From Lactarius indigo (Eukaryota > Basidiomycota > Agaricomycetes > Russulales > Russulaceae), in assembly GCA_025766275.1 (NCBI GenBank), contig JAFKAC010000112.1:104967-168966 (forward strand): a stretch of 64,000 bases of DNA, read 5' to 3'. The notes under the pieces were generated by a model that worked only from the letters and a program-made list of their open reading frames with translations, was not told the origin of the DNA and searched no databases. A program made the translations under genes and the position numbers. This document shows positions 22,628-34,053 of this stretch, piece by piece (the stretch's first letter is position 1; the number at the start of each line of letters is the position of its first letter).

Positions 22628-25093
22628 ATGCCACTCTTCGATACACATCCGCTCATCTACCCTTGCACTCCTTCCAACTATCCTGTCTTGATGGACGGTC
22701 CATGCTCCGTACTCGAAGCCTTACCGCAGCTTTCTCAGACACACAAAGAGCCTCAGCGTCCCAGCCTCGTGACCTCGTACGACAACTGGTGCGTATTTGG
22801 TCATATGTCACGTTATGCCTCAGATGCAACCCACCACCGGAACAGTCATCTCAACAGACTCACGTGCATACAGGCCAAGTCCTGGCCCCGTTTCGAGGCC
22901 TGCGAGTCTAGCAACACACCTTGTCAGTTTCGCGACTCGGAGCACAACCTTGTCGAGCAAAGCTGCACAGTCACTGGGGCAAGCGCCGGTCCCAGCCCAG
23001 AGCGCAGCCGGCGTTCATCGTTTTTGAGCATCGAGCGCTCTGCTGTCAGCCCCACCCGGGGCGACTCCGACCATGCTGATGTCATGGATAATTTCATTAC
23101 AAACAAGGTCAACCTGATCCCGGTTCTCCCTTCCACCATCAAGGACTCTGGTTATCGAGGCACCGTGTAGTAAGCAATAGACCCACTCGTGTGCTCACGA
23201 CTACTCTACAACCCCCCCCCCCCCCCCCCCCCCCCTTTTTTTTTTCTAGCTTGCGTATCTCTCAAACCAATGGTCTATTGGGAGCCAATCTTCTATCGGA
23301 GTGAGCTGGCTGTCCACGTTCGTCGCATAGAAATTTTGGGACTAAATATCCTAAAGGCCACCATACCAGTCCCAGGGATGGACCATATCCACTCACCCGA
23401 AGGGGAAGCGTTACGCTCACATCAAGTCGCAGACAGGAATCACAATTATCACCGAGGCCAACATAGCCAGGCCTGGAGTTTCGGACCAGCTGAATGCCTG
23501 GCTTGCCGTGATCTGCGATACGATCAATGAGGGACATGTCCACCTTCCGGATAGCTCCGACTTGTTCCTTGAAATTCATCAGGACTCGGGCACGTGTAAC
23601 TATTACTTCGCGAATCATGGCCTTCGCATCATCTTTTGGCTGCATACCCTTAATACAACCAGCATTGGACTTCTGCCCCCCTACTCAAGCAGCTGTCTCC
23701 GTATGTCACTCATGTCTATCCGTGTTTCCAACTGAGTTGGTTTTTCTTTTGTTCAGAATATTCCCCGGAAGAAAATTACTGGATTCACGTCGAACTGTTC
23801 CCTGGGACTGCTTCTCAGTATTCTGAGAAGGCTCTGAATGAGCTTCAGGTCGTTTTTTCGCGTGCTCGCACAGGTGAGATAGGGACCCTCTCGTTCGCCA
23901 AGGTATCCGTGCCTGACGCAGAGCATTTAGATGCACAGACCTCGGAAACACTTACTTTTCCGTACACGGTCAAAGAGTGTGACGAGTTTATCGATTTTCT
24001 TGAGTATAATAAAGGTGTGTTTCGCTGAGTACACACTGCGTGACCTCCCGTCATTTGGTTGTCTGCAGATCGTGCTTCCAGTCCTTACGTTGCGGCTTAC
24101 GTCGCTAGGTTATGGGCGACAGTCGGTAAGTTGTATGCATCTAAGAATTGTGTTACCCCTCAGGGTCCTTTTTACTGCAGCAAACCGTCGCCTCTTTATC
24201 CGTTCAAACGAGGAGCCTAAGGACTACCACATATCCTCTAATCAGTCCATCTTGGAGGTTCCAGATTGTAAATGGAACTTCGTCTTAGGAATATCAAAAA
24301 TGCTCCTTTTCTGCATTCCTGATCACTACGAAGAGCGATTCAAGAGCTTGTGGGTAGATCAAGTCGTTGGCGCATCCCAATGGCGCAAGCACGCTTCTGA
24401 GACGACCGAAGATTTGAAACAGACCATGTCTTGGGTGAGTTGATTCGGGGCTGTTAGGGAGCGTCCTTTCTGACCTTGTTCTCTGAGATCTTGGCACTTC
24501 TTGGGTGAGGACGCCTTCTCAAATCCAGGAGGGCCCTAACTGACGCAATGCCATGTAATCTGCAGCGCGAGCATCCCTACGATGCAAATGTCTTCTTCCA
24601 CTGGTTCGGTCAAAGCTTCGTTGTTTCTCTGTGTTCTTGATCTCGCCGTGACATCTTTCCTCTTGCAACAACAGCAGAGGCTCCTTGGTACGAACATCCC
24701 AACTTCGGTGAGCATATGACGTCCTTCAACTCGGCGATTGCAGTTATGTAACTCGAAGTTTGACAGGTTGCATATCTAAAGCACTGGAACACATGCTATG
24801 GTTTCCAACCAATTGCGATCGTTCATAGCCTTCCACGGGCACTGTTCGTCTGGGCATTACTCCTTTTCTCGATGCAGGGCTTTTGGATGGCGTTTGCAGA
24901 CCTTCCCCTCACTCCTCTCCTTTCTACTCTACTCCCCGTAGCCGTCATACTGGTTGTGGTGGGTCTGGGTATATGGTTCATTGTTCACCCACGTCCAGAA
25001 CCCATCAATGGCGCCATGTTACCGCCCACTATCCCCCCTTCGAATACCACAGTAGAACAGAGAGAGCGCCCGACTGTGGAGTCTATGGTCTAG
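22628..25093 (+). CDS. Family B WW-like multi-pass membrane protein, copy B1 (apparently intact)
   Basis: Exon 1 (from the ATG at 22628, start uncertain, to 23169) ends with the family N-terminal motif NLIPVLPSTIKDS. Exon 2 is 23250-23300. The next exon opens with the WW-like segment SQGWTISTHPKGKRYAHIK, then GITIITEANIARPGVSDQLN and the core (LHLPDSSDLFLEI-like, CNYYFANHGLRIIFWLHTL, EENYWIHVELFPGTAS, RFKSLWVDQVVGAS, WRKHASETTEDLKQ). C-terminal hydrophobic stretches include SLFLCVLDLAVTSFLLQ, PIAIVHSLPRALFVWALLLF and VILVVVGLGIWFIV. The stop is TAG at 25091. The order of parts (variable N-terminus, W...HPxG..Y, YYF/WLH core, SLP-A-L helices) parallels family A, so I infer distant homology. 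No lesion was found. Function is unknown. Confidence 0.75.
23212..23245 (+). repeat. C24-T10 homopolymer tract in a B1 intron
   Basis: Twenty-four C residues are followed directly by ten T residues, four bases before the acceptor of intron 1 in B1. The matching introns in B2 and B3 carry only short T-rich tracts here. Confidence 0.9.
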
Positions 25094-25479
25094 AGTCGGA
25101 TATTTTACCCCGTCGAACGGTGATGAGATTCCAGTTTCATACGATAATGTACTCGTGTATCGTTCTGAGCTTGCCTGTATAGTATATCTAGACGCCGAGG
25201 CGTCCCAATTCTGTGGGAGACGACAAAAATAGTACCTGTCCCCAGAACAAAGTGGATTTTCACTCTTGACTCTTGCGTGCTTGTTGCCCCTCTCTTGTAT
25301 TGCTCCACGGACTACTAATTAGAGAAGCCTGTGATACTGATACAACACTCCCCACAAATGCCAATTCAATTTTTATCTTCGAATCTATTTGAGTGCTCCT
25401 TGGGGTACATTATGGCCTTATGCTAACCGGAAGTACTGCCACTTCATTTCTCTCTGACGCCGCACCCAAGTGCGTGACG

Positions 25480-25600
25480 ATCGGACTGACTGGAGAACCA
25501 CTACGAGAGCAGTTGGGATCCAACGGGCTATGTGATTTCAAGGTAACAATGGTTGCGCAGATGGTTGGGGGACATTGGGTAAGTAAGTTAGGTGTAGCAA
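25480..25600 (+). repeat. Short duplicated segment, copy 2
   Basis: This matches the segment at 20045-20170. The plus-strand frame (25393-25626) is open and reads GEPLREQLGSNGLCDFKVTM, but no family is recognised. It lies just past the 3' flank of B1, while copy 1 lies just before a B-type 3' remnant, so the order differs. Confidence 0.5.
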
Positions 25601-25639
25601 CTCAAGATTATCGAGAGCGAAATTAGTCGGAGGGCTCAG

Positions 25640-26824
25640 GGCATGAACCCAAGGCGGCTCCGGGAGACAGAAGGGAGGGAAAGGAGGGAGAAGCTGGGGT
25701 CTGGAATGCAGTTTTGGGGGTCAGGATCCGCAGGGCTTGAGATCTTGAGAGGCGAACCTCGCGAGGCAGTCTCATGGGAGTTGCGGTCAGGGGAAGAGTG
25801 CCTCAACGTCAGATGGGCCCAGGGCTGGGGGCGAGGAGGGGGAGGACCCACCGGGGCTGACACTACATAGGTCTCAGGTACAGAGCTGAAGCGCTGAAGA
25901 TCTGGATAGCAACACCTGACTAATGAGGCACGTGGGAGAGCAGCTTTCTCGGCATCGTAACTTACCGTTCACCAACGTTCCTTTCTCTTCGCCGTCGTTC
26001 TCTCCCACTCTTCTTCCAATCAACTGCCTCCACATAATCGCGGGCTCTCCTACCATAGGTCTCCAAGTTCTCACCATCATTATGGTCGTCTATTAGACAA
26101 TCCCGAACCAGCGTTACTCCGAGCTGGAACTCCTGGAAATTGACGAAGTGCTGACCGCTGTGGTGATCTGGGACAGAAAAAGGCTGCAAGGTAGGACCTT
26201 CGTTAGTTTGTACCGGCTGAAAGCCGCCCAGAACTTCGTGCGTACTTGCACCCTCTACGAATACATTACTGGCACAATCTGTGTGAAATACATGCACGCC
26301 ACTTACCACGAGGCAACAAAGAGTGACAAAAGCACCAGCAATCCTGGACATACTTTCAGTTACCTCCAACTCACAACGTGGAGGCGGCCTGGGCAGAGGA
26401 AGATGAAGAAAAACCTCAGGTGAATTCTAAATTGGCTATTTCTCTACTTATCGTTGTCGCCGTGGTATGTCGACAGCTCCCTATCGTGATTTTCCCGGAG
26501 AATTAATCGCGGCGGTCAGGTAGTTACCATCAAGGCTGGATTTCTCGTTGATTTCATTGACAACCTCATTTCGAGCGACGACAATAGCGAAGAGTTTGTT
26601 GGCCTCATCCCTCGCAGGATACATGATCGGCAGTCGAGACAGGACGAGGCTATACTAAGGATTACAATTCACCCAGTTATGATGATGCCCAACGAGTAAC
26701 CCTATCATCATGCAAATATTGAGGTCGCTTCGGTGTTGGGGCGTCTTGAGAAAGTATGGGCAGTATCAGATCATCCTTGCGCCTTGCGACTTACCTTCGG
26801 TGTGCCTACACGTGCCACTGAAAA
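25640..26824. other. Spacer with unassigned open frames
   Basis: A purine-rich plus-strand stretch spans 25640-25860. A minus-strand frame (about 25962-26330) includes DCASNVF and HFVNFQEFQLGVTLVRD. A weak echo, DCANNVF and FVFINFDFGGTLVEPE, is found on the minus strand near 32080-32210, so these may be decayed copies of one gene. I do not recognise the protein. Confidence 0.35.
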
Positions 26825-27115
26825 TCATCGTGGGAACGTCACTCCCAAAATGCGTGCATCTACAAAGCGCATGAACGCAACGCCCAAGTTCGGCGATGGT
26901 AGCCGCCGTAACAGCGGTCGAATCCCCCCTCGATATCTCCAGGTCGAGTCCCTGATGGCGGAAAGGAGGACTGGGAACACACTGGAGTCGTTGGAGTAAC
27001 CATTTGCTACAATACCGGAAATGTAGCGGGAGGAGTAGCGGACAAGAACTAAGAACCGAAGGTGGCAAGTTGGGAGCAGCTGCTGATGCCGTGTCCAAGG
27101 CTGAAAGGGGATGTA
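26825..27115 (-). pseudogene. Inverted family B N-terminal remnant
   Basis: On the minus strand, 26944-26995 encodes NDSSVFPVLLSAIRDS followed by RYRGG. This matches the N-terminal signature of the plus-strand family B genes (ADESNLFPILPSTIRDSR, ANESNLFPILPSAIRDSRY). The frame around it lacks the WW-like segment and the core, so this is a fragment in opposite orientation. Confidence 0.5.
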
Positions 27116-28702
27116 CGTACAACTGCAAGTGGTAGTGCTACTTCCGACTGGAACACTGCCCCAAAGAGACCACATGTGACGATCTTAAACTTGTTTCCCG
27201 TAGAAGGGTTTCGAGAACGGGGCACGGAAAGGGGTGGAACCTCGAGAGTCTCTAGTTTGCGTGGGCTAACTCATGAACTCGTTGTCAGTGTACCATTCAG
27301 GAAGTGATGCAGTGATGTGTTGGCCCTGATCTGTGCACGGATACTACCAAAACAGGAGGTAAGACGGTAGATGTACAACAACAGTACAGGAGTCGGGTGA
27401 AAGATAACAGCCGCGAGACTAGTGGCGTAGATCGAATACATAAGATCAAGAGAAAGATACCACATGGTGATTGACTCGGACGACACAGGTCTACATCATA
27501 GGCGAGCGACGGATTCGGTCGGCTCACGAGTACGAACGGTTTATCAATGGCGATTGTGGTGGTAGAACATTGAACACAAAGAGCTAATTTGTGATATTCA
27601 AGGAGCATCCGAGACAGGGACAAGGAGCCGTGACGTAATGAGCGCTGGAAATTAGGGAAAACAAATGGACAGACGAAAGAACGAGAACAGGAACAGATTA
27701 CTAGGCGTTGAACGACCGAGGGGACAACAAGAATGGGAGAGGGGAACAGAGGTAAGAGGCTTTGGGATGTGGGTCTCTTTTTCCGGACGGACCCCTTTCT
27801 AGGAATGCACGCGGTGGGTCAGGCCTGTCAGGGGCTCTGCACGTTCGAAGGACAGTCACGCAAATGCTCGTCTTTGTGGGAGTTACGTACCTGTGAATTG
27901 TAATGTTGATGCAGGGTGTTGTGCTGCAGGCGGGACATCTAAAACAACCATGACTGCTCCTTCCTTGCTTCACGTCGTTGGACCAATAAAGAGTCTTTCC
28001 CGGAGTTGACAGATGACCGCCGTGAAAAACACGACGAACTCGCATGTCTTGGACGTAGGGTCGCCGTCGATGTGACAAACATTTTCGGTCAAATCTTCAA
28101 CATGTTCAACACGTTGCCGCGTCGTGAGTTCGTTCAAAGTTCAAAAGCTCCTCTTCTAAACCTGTCTGTAGGGAGCACTACACCTGACTCTCTGAATCGC
28201 TATTTCAATGCGGGTGGGTCAAGGGGTGGGTGCTTCTAGTTACAAGCATGCCTGCAAAATGCCCCTGGAACTGTTTCCGCATGCCGTGATGCCGTGATGT
28301 GTCGTGAGGCGCGCGTGAGGCAGGTGAAGAACCTTGTAAAGAATGGGATCCTTATATAATGGAAGTTCACTGAATCGGAAAGATCACCGTGATCGGTGAT
28401 CGATGATCAGGCGAACAAAGAGCTTGAAACGGAGTCATCTCCGTATCTGAGGATCTGAAGCTGAAGCTTTGAAGCGCCAGCGCCCATTATTTATACCGAT
28501 TCCCAGCTATCTAAATAACCAGACAGCATCATTGCAATGCTATTCAAGGTGCCATTCGTCTATTATGGCACAGCTTGGATGGGTACAGCATATAGAGGCT
28601 GTGTATTTTTTACCTGAGATATATACTGGCTTGACATACGTTCGGGCTCCTAGTTTTCCACTTGGTCCCCACCAGTCCTTTGAACACCATCTCTCTTGCG
28701 CC
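27116..28702. other. Spacer, no supported gene
   Basis: Several open frames occur, including a hydrophobic minus-strand one near 27350-27480 (MWYLSLDLMYSIYATSLAA). I could not connect it to other exons. The last few hundred bases are the likely 5' flank of B2. Confidence 0.4.
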
Positions 28703-30717
28703 ATGTCCGAGTCTGCCTCGAACGACATTTCTAGTGTCATGAATGATTTTAACGCCGACGAGTCCAACTTATTCCCGATCCTCCCTTCCACCATAAGAGA
28801 CTCGAGATGTCAAGCCGCAACGCGGTAAGCTAGAGGTTTCTCACGCTACCAATCACCTCGTGACCTCCTTTTTCAGCGTGCATGGCTCGACGACGATTGT
28901 CCCATTGGGAACCAATCTTGGATCAGTGTGCGTCACATGTCGATTTTCCGCGTTCGCACGATAGAACTTTCGGGGTTGACCCTCCCGAAGACCATCCTAC
29001 CAGTTCCAAGGATGGACCATATCCACTCACCCAAAGGGGAATCCTTATGCTCACATCAAGGTGTCGGCAGGAATCACGATGGTCACCGAGGCCCGCATCG
29101 CCGAACCTGGGGTTGCCGATCAGCTGAATGCCTGGCTATCTCTCATCTGCAATACGCTCACCGAGAAACGCGTTCACCTTCCGGAAACCTCGCATTTGTT
29201 CCTCGAAATTCATAAGCATTCAGGTTCTTGCAACTATTACTTCGCGGATCATAACCTTCGCACCGTCTTCTGGTTGCACACACCCGACACAGTCTTCGTC
29301 CGGCCTCAACACACCTTCACAAAAGGCCATTTCCGTATGTCTCGTATATCCATCCGCATTGTTAAGTGAGCTTAAAGTCCAGGCGCAGAATATGCCCTAG
29401 AGGAAAATTACTGGATCCATGTCGGACTGTTTCCCGATGCCGCGTCTCAATATTCTGTTCGGGCCCTGAATGATGTTCAAGTCGTGTTTTTGCATGCCCG
29501 CGCAGGTGAAACAGGAGATCTCTTATTTGCCGATGCACCCAGCGTGACAGACAGTATCTAGATGCCTCTACCTCGGATACCCCCACTTTCCCCTACACGG
29601 CCGAGCAGAGGGAAGAGATTATTGATCTTCTTGAGCACAACAAAGGTAAGATTCGCTTAGTTTACCTTGCGCGGCCTCCAGTTAACTGGTTCACAGCAGA
29701 TCATACTCACTGCTCTTACGTCACTTCTTATGTCGCGGGGTTATGGACGACTGTTGGTAAGTTTTACGCATCTGCAATTCTGTAGGCCCTCTTATGAACC
29801 CTCCTATCGCAGCAAGCCATCGCTTAACCCATTTCGGTGAAGACCACTGTCGACTCTCCCTCGGTCGATCTACTTTGGAAGTTCAAGATAGCAAATGGAG
29901 CGTCCTCTTGGCGATCATATCGAATGCGCTTCTTTTTGGATTTCCCGATGGGTACCAGGCGCGGTTCAAGAGCCTTTGGTTAGACCAACTCGTCAACACG
30001 TCCCGTTGGCGCGAGCATACTTCTGAGACGGTTGAAGATTTGAAGCAGATGATGTCATCGGTAAGCTGCATCGCTTTTGCTATGGGTCTTTGCTGACCTC
30101 TTTCTCCAAGATGTTGGGACTTATCATGTGAGAAAGCTTTCTCCTACCTGGAAAATACCCAGTTAATCTTTTATTCTATGCAGTGCGAACGTTCATATGA
30201 TGCCGCTGTCTTCCTTCCCCGCCTTTTCTAGCTCTTCACTATTACTCTGCATACTCGGCGTAGTCACGGCATTGTTCCTCGTGCAAGAACAACGGAGACT
30301 TCTCAGTACAAACGCCATCACTACAGTGAGCATAGTGACGCCTCCTATAACCCGGAATTTGCGGTTGACTTTTAACAGGTTGTACATTTGGGCAACCCGA
30401 GCACAAGCTATCTGAGCCATGGTCGTTTTCGACTGATTGCGATCATCCATAGTCTTCCTCAGGCATTGTTCACCTGGGCATTGTTCTTGTTTGCCATGCA
30501 GGGCTTTTGGATGATCTTTGCCAGTCTCCCCCTTCCGATGCTCCTTGCCACATTCCTTCCCATAGCAACCGCGCTTGTCGTTCAATGCGGGGGCATATGG
30601 AGGGCCCTTCACCCATGCCCGAAAACCTTCGAGGACACCACACGGCCGGCTCCTATACCCTCTCTGACTCCTGCAATAAATCAGTCCGTGAATCTCACAG
30701 AAAACGCTAATATTTAG
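28703..30717 (+). pseudogene. Family B copy B2, probably disrupted
   Basis: The ATG at 28703 opens exon 1 with ADESNLFPILPSTIRDSR. After two introns comes the WW-like segment QGWTISTHPKGNPYAHIK and the core (ITMVTEARIAEPGVADQLNA, CNYYFADHNLRTVFWLHT, EENYWIHVGLFPDAAS). Next, relative to B1, bases are missing near 29554, and the natural frame runs into TAG at 29559. Downstream exons are otherwise well kept: WKWSVLLAIISNALL-like, RFKSLWLDQLVNTSRWREHT, PLSSFPAFSSSSLLLCILG, LIAIIHSLPQALFTWALFLF and the tail ending at 30717. The good state of the 3' half suggests the break is recent or that a nearby alternative splice site rescues the frame. Membrane protein of unknown function. Confidence 0.65.
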
Positions 30718-33700
30718 ACTCGGAGACGCCAAAGTTTTGCGCATGATATTCTGTTCTTACAACACAATCGTATGTTCGATAGGTACACTTGCTTGTATGA
30801 GGCTCCGACTCTTGAAATAGGCCCGAACGCTGTTTTGATTAAACAACCTCAGCCGTATGCGAAGGGAGGTCATCGCATATCGAGGTATTTTTTTCGCCGA
30901 CGGGTGCACATTTTGCCTTACGCTGCGCCATCTAGCCGCTGTTCTTTGACACTTTACTAGTCACAAGGTGACCTAACCCTTGGCATAGTAAGCACCGCCT
31001 CGTTTTCCTGAGGCACTGCAGGTTCCCGGCGGCATACTCAGCCACACGTCAGAATATGACAATATTAGGAGGCGTGTGCAGTGCGTGACGTGCGTGAAAG
31101 ATAGGATGGCGATAGTGGCAGTGCTAGATCCCCATACGGTTAATCTCATACAGCTGCATACTGTATACGGATGCATGACAAGTGCCAGGTGCGTGGTCCT
31201 CAGGCTATCGACCAGCGTCCAAGTCGCTTCGGAGTAATTTCGCCTTTGAGAAAGAAATTGGCCGCACCAGATGACCAGCGTCTCGCACGGTGATGCCTCG
31301 CGATGGGCGTGCGTGTACGTGCTGGCCAGGTGCACACCGCCGAAGGTCCCGCTAAAGCTCTAGGTGCCGCAAACCTACCCACATGAAAATTTCGAGGCTA
31401 CCAGGAAAACCTCACAAGACACCTACCCACCGTGTGAATCGGTCAATGGACAGATCGCACACGACCTCCGGCTGGTGAGATAACACTCAACTGAGGGGGA
31501 GAACGCTGGCGTGGTCACGGTGTGGTGGGACCAGGCCAAGATGCCGTGGCGGAGAAGCTGATAGGTGTACTGATGGCGTCGAATAGAGCAAAGAACAACG
31601 CACCTCCCAAGTTAGTCGCACATTTGGACAGCATCTGCCGTGATCCGATCAGTTCTCCGTCGCCACCGATCGCGTCATCTTCCATTGTACAATCGCCGAA
31701 ACCAATTTGAAACATCGCACAGCTGGTGAGGCTACTAATATGTTCCGAGTCGAAGTCCCCAGGCTGCAGTGCGACTGGCGCCGCCACTGCATAACTGAAG
31801 ATTCCCATGTTGGCCGCCTTCCATTCCGACTTATCACCGGATAATCGGCTACCTCTTGAAATGTATGGGACGTCGTAGTCCGTAGGAATGCCCCAAACAT
31901 GACTTGGATTCAGTAGCAGAACCCCTCATTGTCGCGACTCCCCAAAAGAGAAGACCTTCATAAAACGAGGCCCAGGCGAATCCAATAGTCGTTATCTCGA
32001 GTGCGCCTTCTTCGTGACGGGACGCTCACTAGAGAAAACGTCATGCGTATCCTACTACCAAGTACGCTCAGGCTCAACCAATGTCCCACCAAAGTCGAAG
32101 TTGATGAACACAAAGGAGGTCAGGCGCCCGTTCTCTATAGAGTATCACTTACAACCTGTTGCGCGTTACATCCGCTCCGAACACATTATTGGCGCAATCA
32201 ACTTTTAGTACGGTATCGCTTCTCGTGCTTCTTTTTTTTCGTCCTGAAATACCACCAAGGTCGCCGCCGCTACAGGTCTACTGCCCAGTTTGAACGCTCC
32301 ACTACGCTTGATCCGCGATTGCCGTCATTCTTGGTTCCAGATAGAGCGCGCAACGCGTGGACGTCCTTTTGATGTGATTATGCGCCCGGTGGTGACTCCG
32401 GACCGAATTTCATAAAACTCTGGGGTCACAGGACCCCAATGTGGAGTTGATTACGCCGCAACCGTAAACTGGGGAATGTCGAGCCCAGAGAAATTAGTTG
32501 TGACCAAATCTCTATGAGGCTGCAGTGGGTCCAGATCGTATTTGCATTCCCAGTTACGAGCAGGTTTGAGCGGCAGGGAAATGACATGATGGGTGGGACT
32601 GCTATTGATAAGTTAGATGAGGGTGCAAAGTTTCCAACTGTACTTTGTACTCAAGAACATTGCTTTATTACGCAGCAAGAATGGCACCTGGAAATATACG
32701 AGGGCCACGGACCCGCGTTTTGTCGGCGCACACACTGGCATTCGGTGGTCTTTGCGAGAATATGCCATAGTCAGGGAGACACCGCAGACCGACGGAGACG
32801 ACCAAACACGAGATCCTGCTCGTCACGGTGTTGTCTTTTTGGCCATCAGAAGGGATAGTGTTTCTCCGATTCAAAGAGAGACACCAACTACACCTTGTCA
32901 GAAGTACAGCACCGCCGAAATGAGGAACTAAGAGACAAAGAAAGATCCGGGGCAAAAGGCTTGGGAAAATGCGTCACTTCTTTGCAATAATGTAGTTTTC
33001 ACCGTCAATTCCGACGCTGCGGGGTAGGGTGTCCTACATGCCGGCACTGGAATCACATTTCAGTAAGCCTGTTGTTGATTTACCTCCGGGATGGTAAGGG
33101 TAAGAAGCACAGGGTCGATACGTTGATATGGGGCGGCGGCGCCGTGGCAATGACACCAGGAGCGGAAAAGAACTGTGTACGACGGCAGAGGCGCCGAACC
33201 AAATAGCTTGCCCGATGGTTTTTTGGTTTTGTTTTCTTTACTATAAGAAATCCGGTAGTGTGGTGAGGTCCAAGTTTACTTACTGTAACGTACACACCTG
33301 TCCTTAGCCGAGCCGCTGAGCCACTGAGTAATGGCGCTACCAGACGGACGGGCAATAACCTACGTAAACGATCAATATCCAATTGACCGTCTTGCCCTTT
33401 GCTGTGATCCCTGTCCATTCACGCTGGCTGGTCCCCTTGCGCCACTTCGGTGTTTCAGTAATTTCAGCGATTCATGCAGTACTCGTGCACCCATGACCCT
33501 TGCAGGGACAGGCGATGTATTACTGTACCATCGTTCTGGTTCTCAGAGGTCGGATCTCAGGTCCTTCCTTTCCACTTCTCTGTTGAGTTGGCGCACATGA
33601 CATCTGCTATTACCAGTTACCTTTCACACCGTTCAGCCATTTCTTATATGTCGCGTTCGTCTGCTGTGCCGCCAGTAATTCTGCCCACGTGTCTTTGGTC

Positions 33701-34053
33701 CCAATGCTAATATAGCAACTACTGACCACGACCATGCAAGCGACCATGTCTCCACTTAGGTGCTGTCCGAAAAGATAAGTGCTGAATCAAAAGAAGAAGA
33801 AAAATAGAACAGATCATTGTACCAACACAGGATCTTAGTGGCGTCAACATGCAACAGATAAGCCGAGGCCCAGATATTGTGATTGTGATAGGTAAGATTG
33901 TGATGGGTGGAGCAATGGCCGCGCCGGACATACCGACTCAAGTCACGGGCTCTACACCTGAGACCGGGCCGACCTCAGATAAATAAATACTACTTCGACG
34001 ACTGCTCAATCTCCTGTCCCCCGCCATTCCTGAACCTGCGAAGGAACTACGAC
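30718..34053. other. Spacer between B2 and B3, no supported gene
   Basis: Open frames occur on both strands (for example minus 30973-31335, minus 31515-31808, plus 32514-32858). None has a recognised domain. Near 32080-32210 the minus strand weakly echoes the unassigned frame near 26.0-26.3 kb. The last bases before 34054 are the likely leader of B3. Confidence 0.4.
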
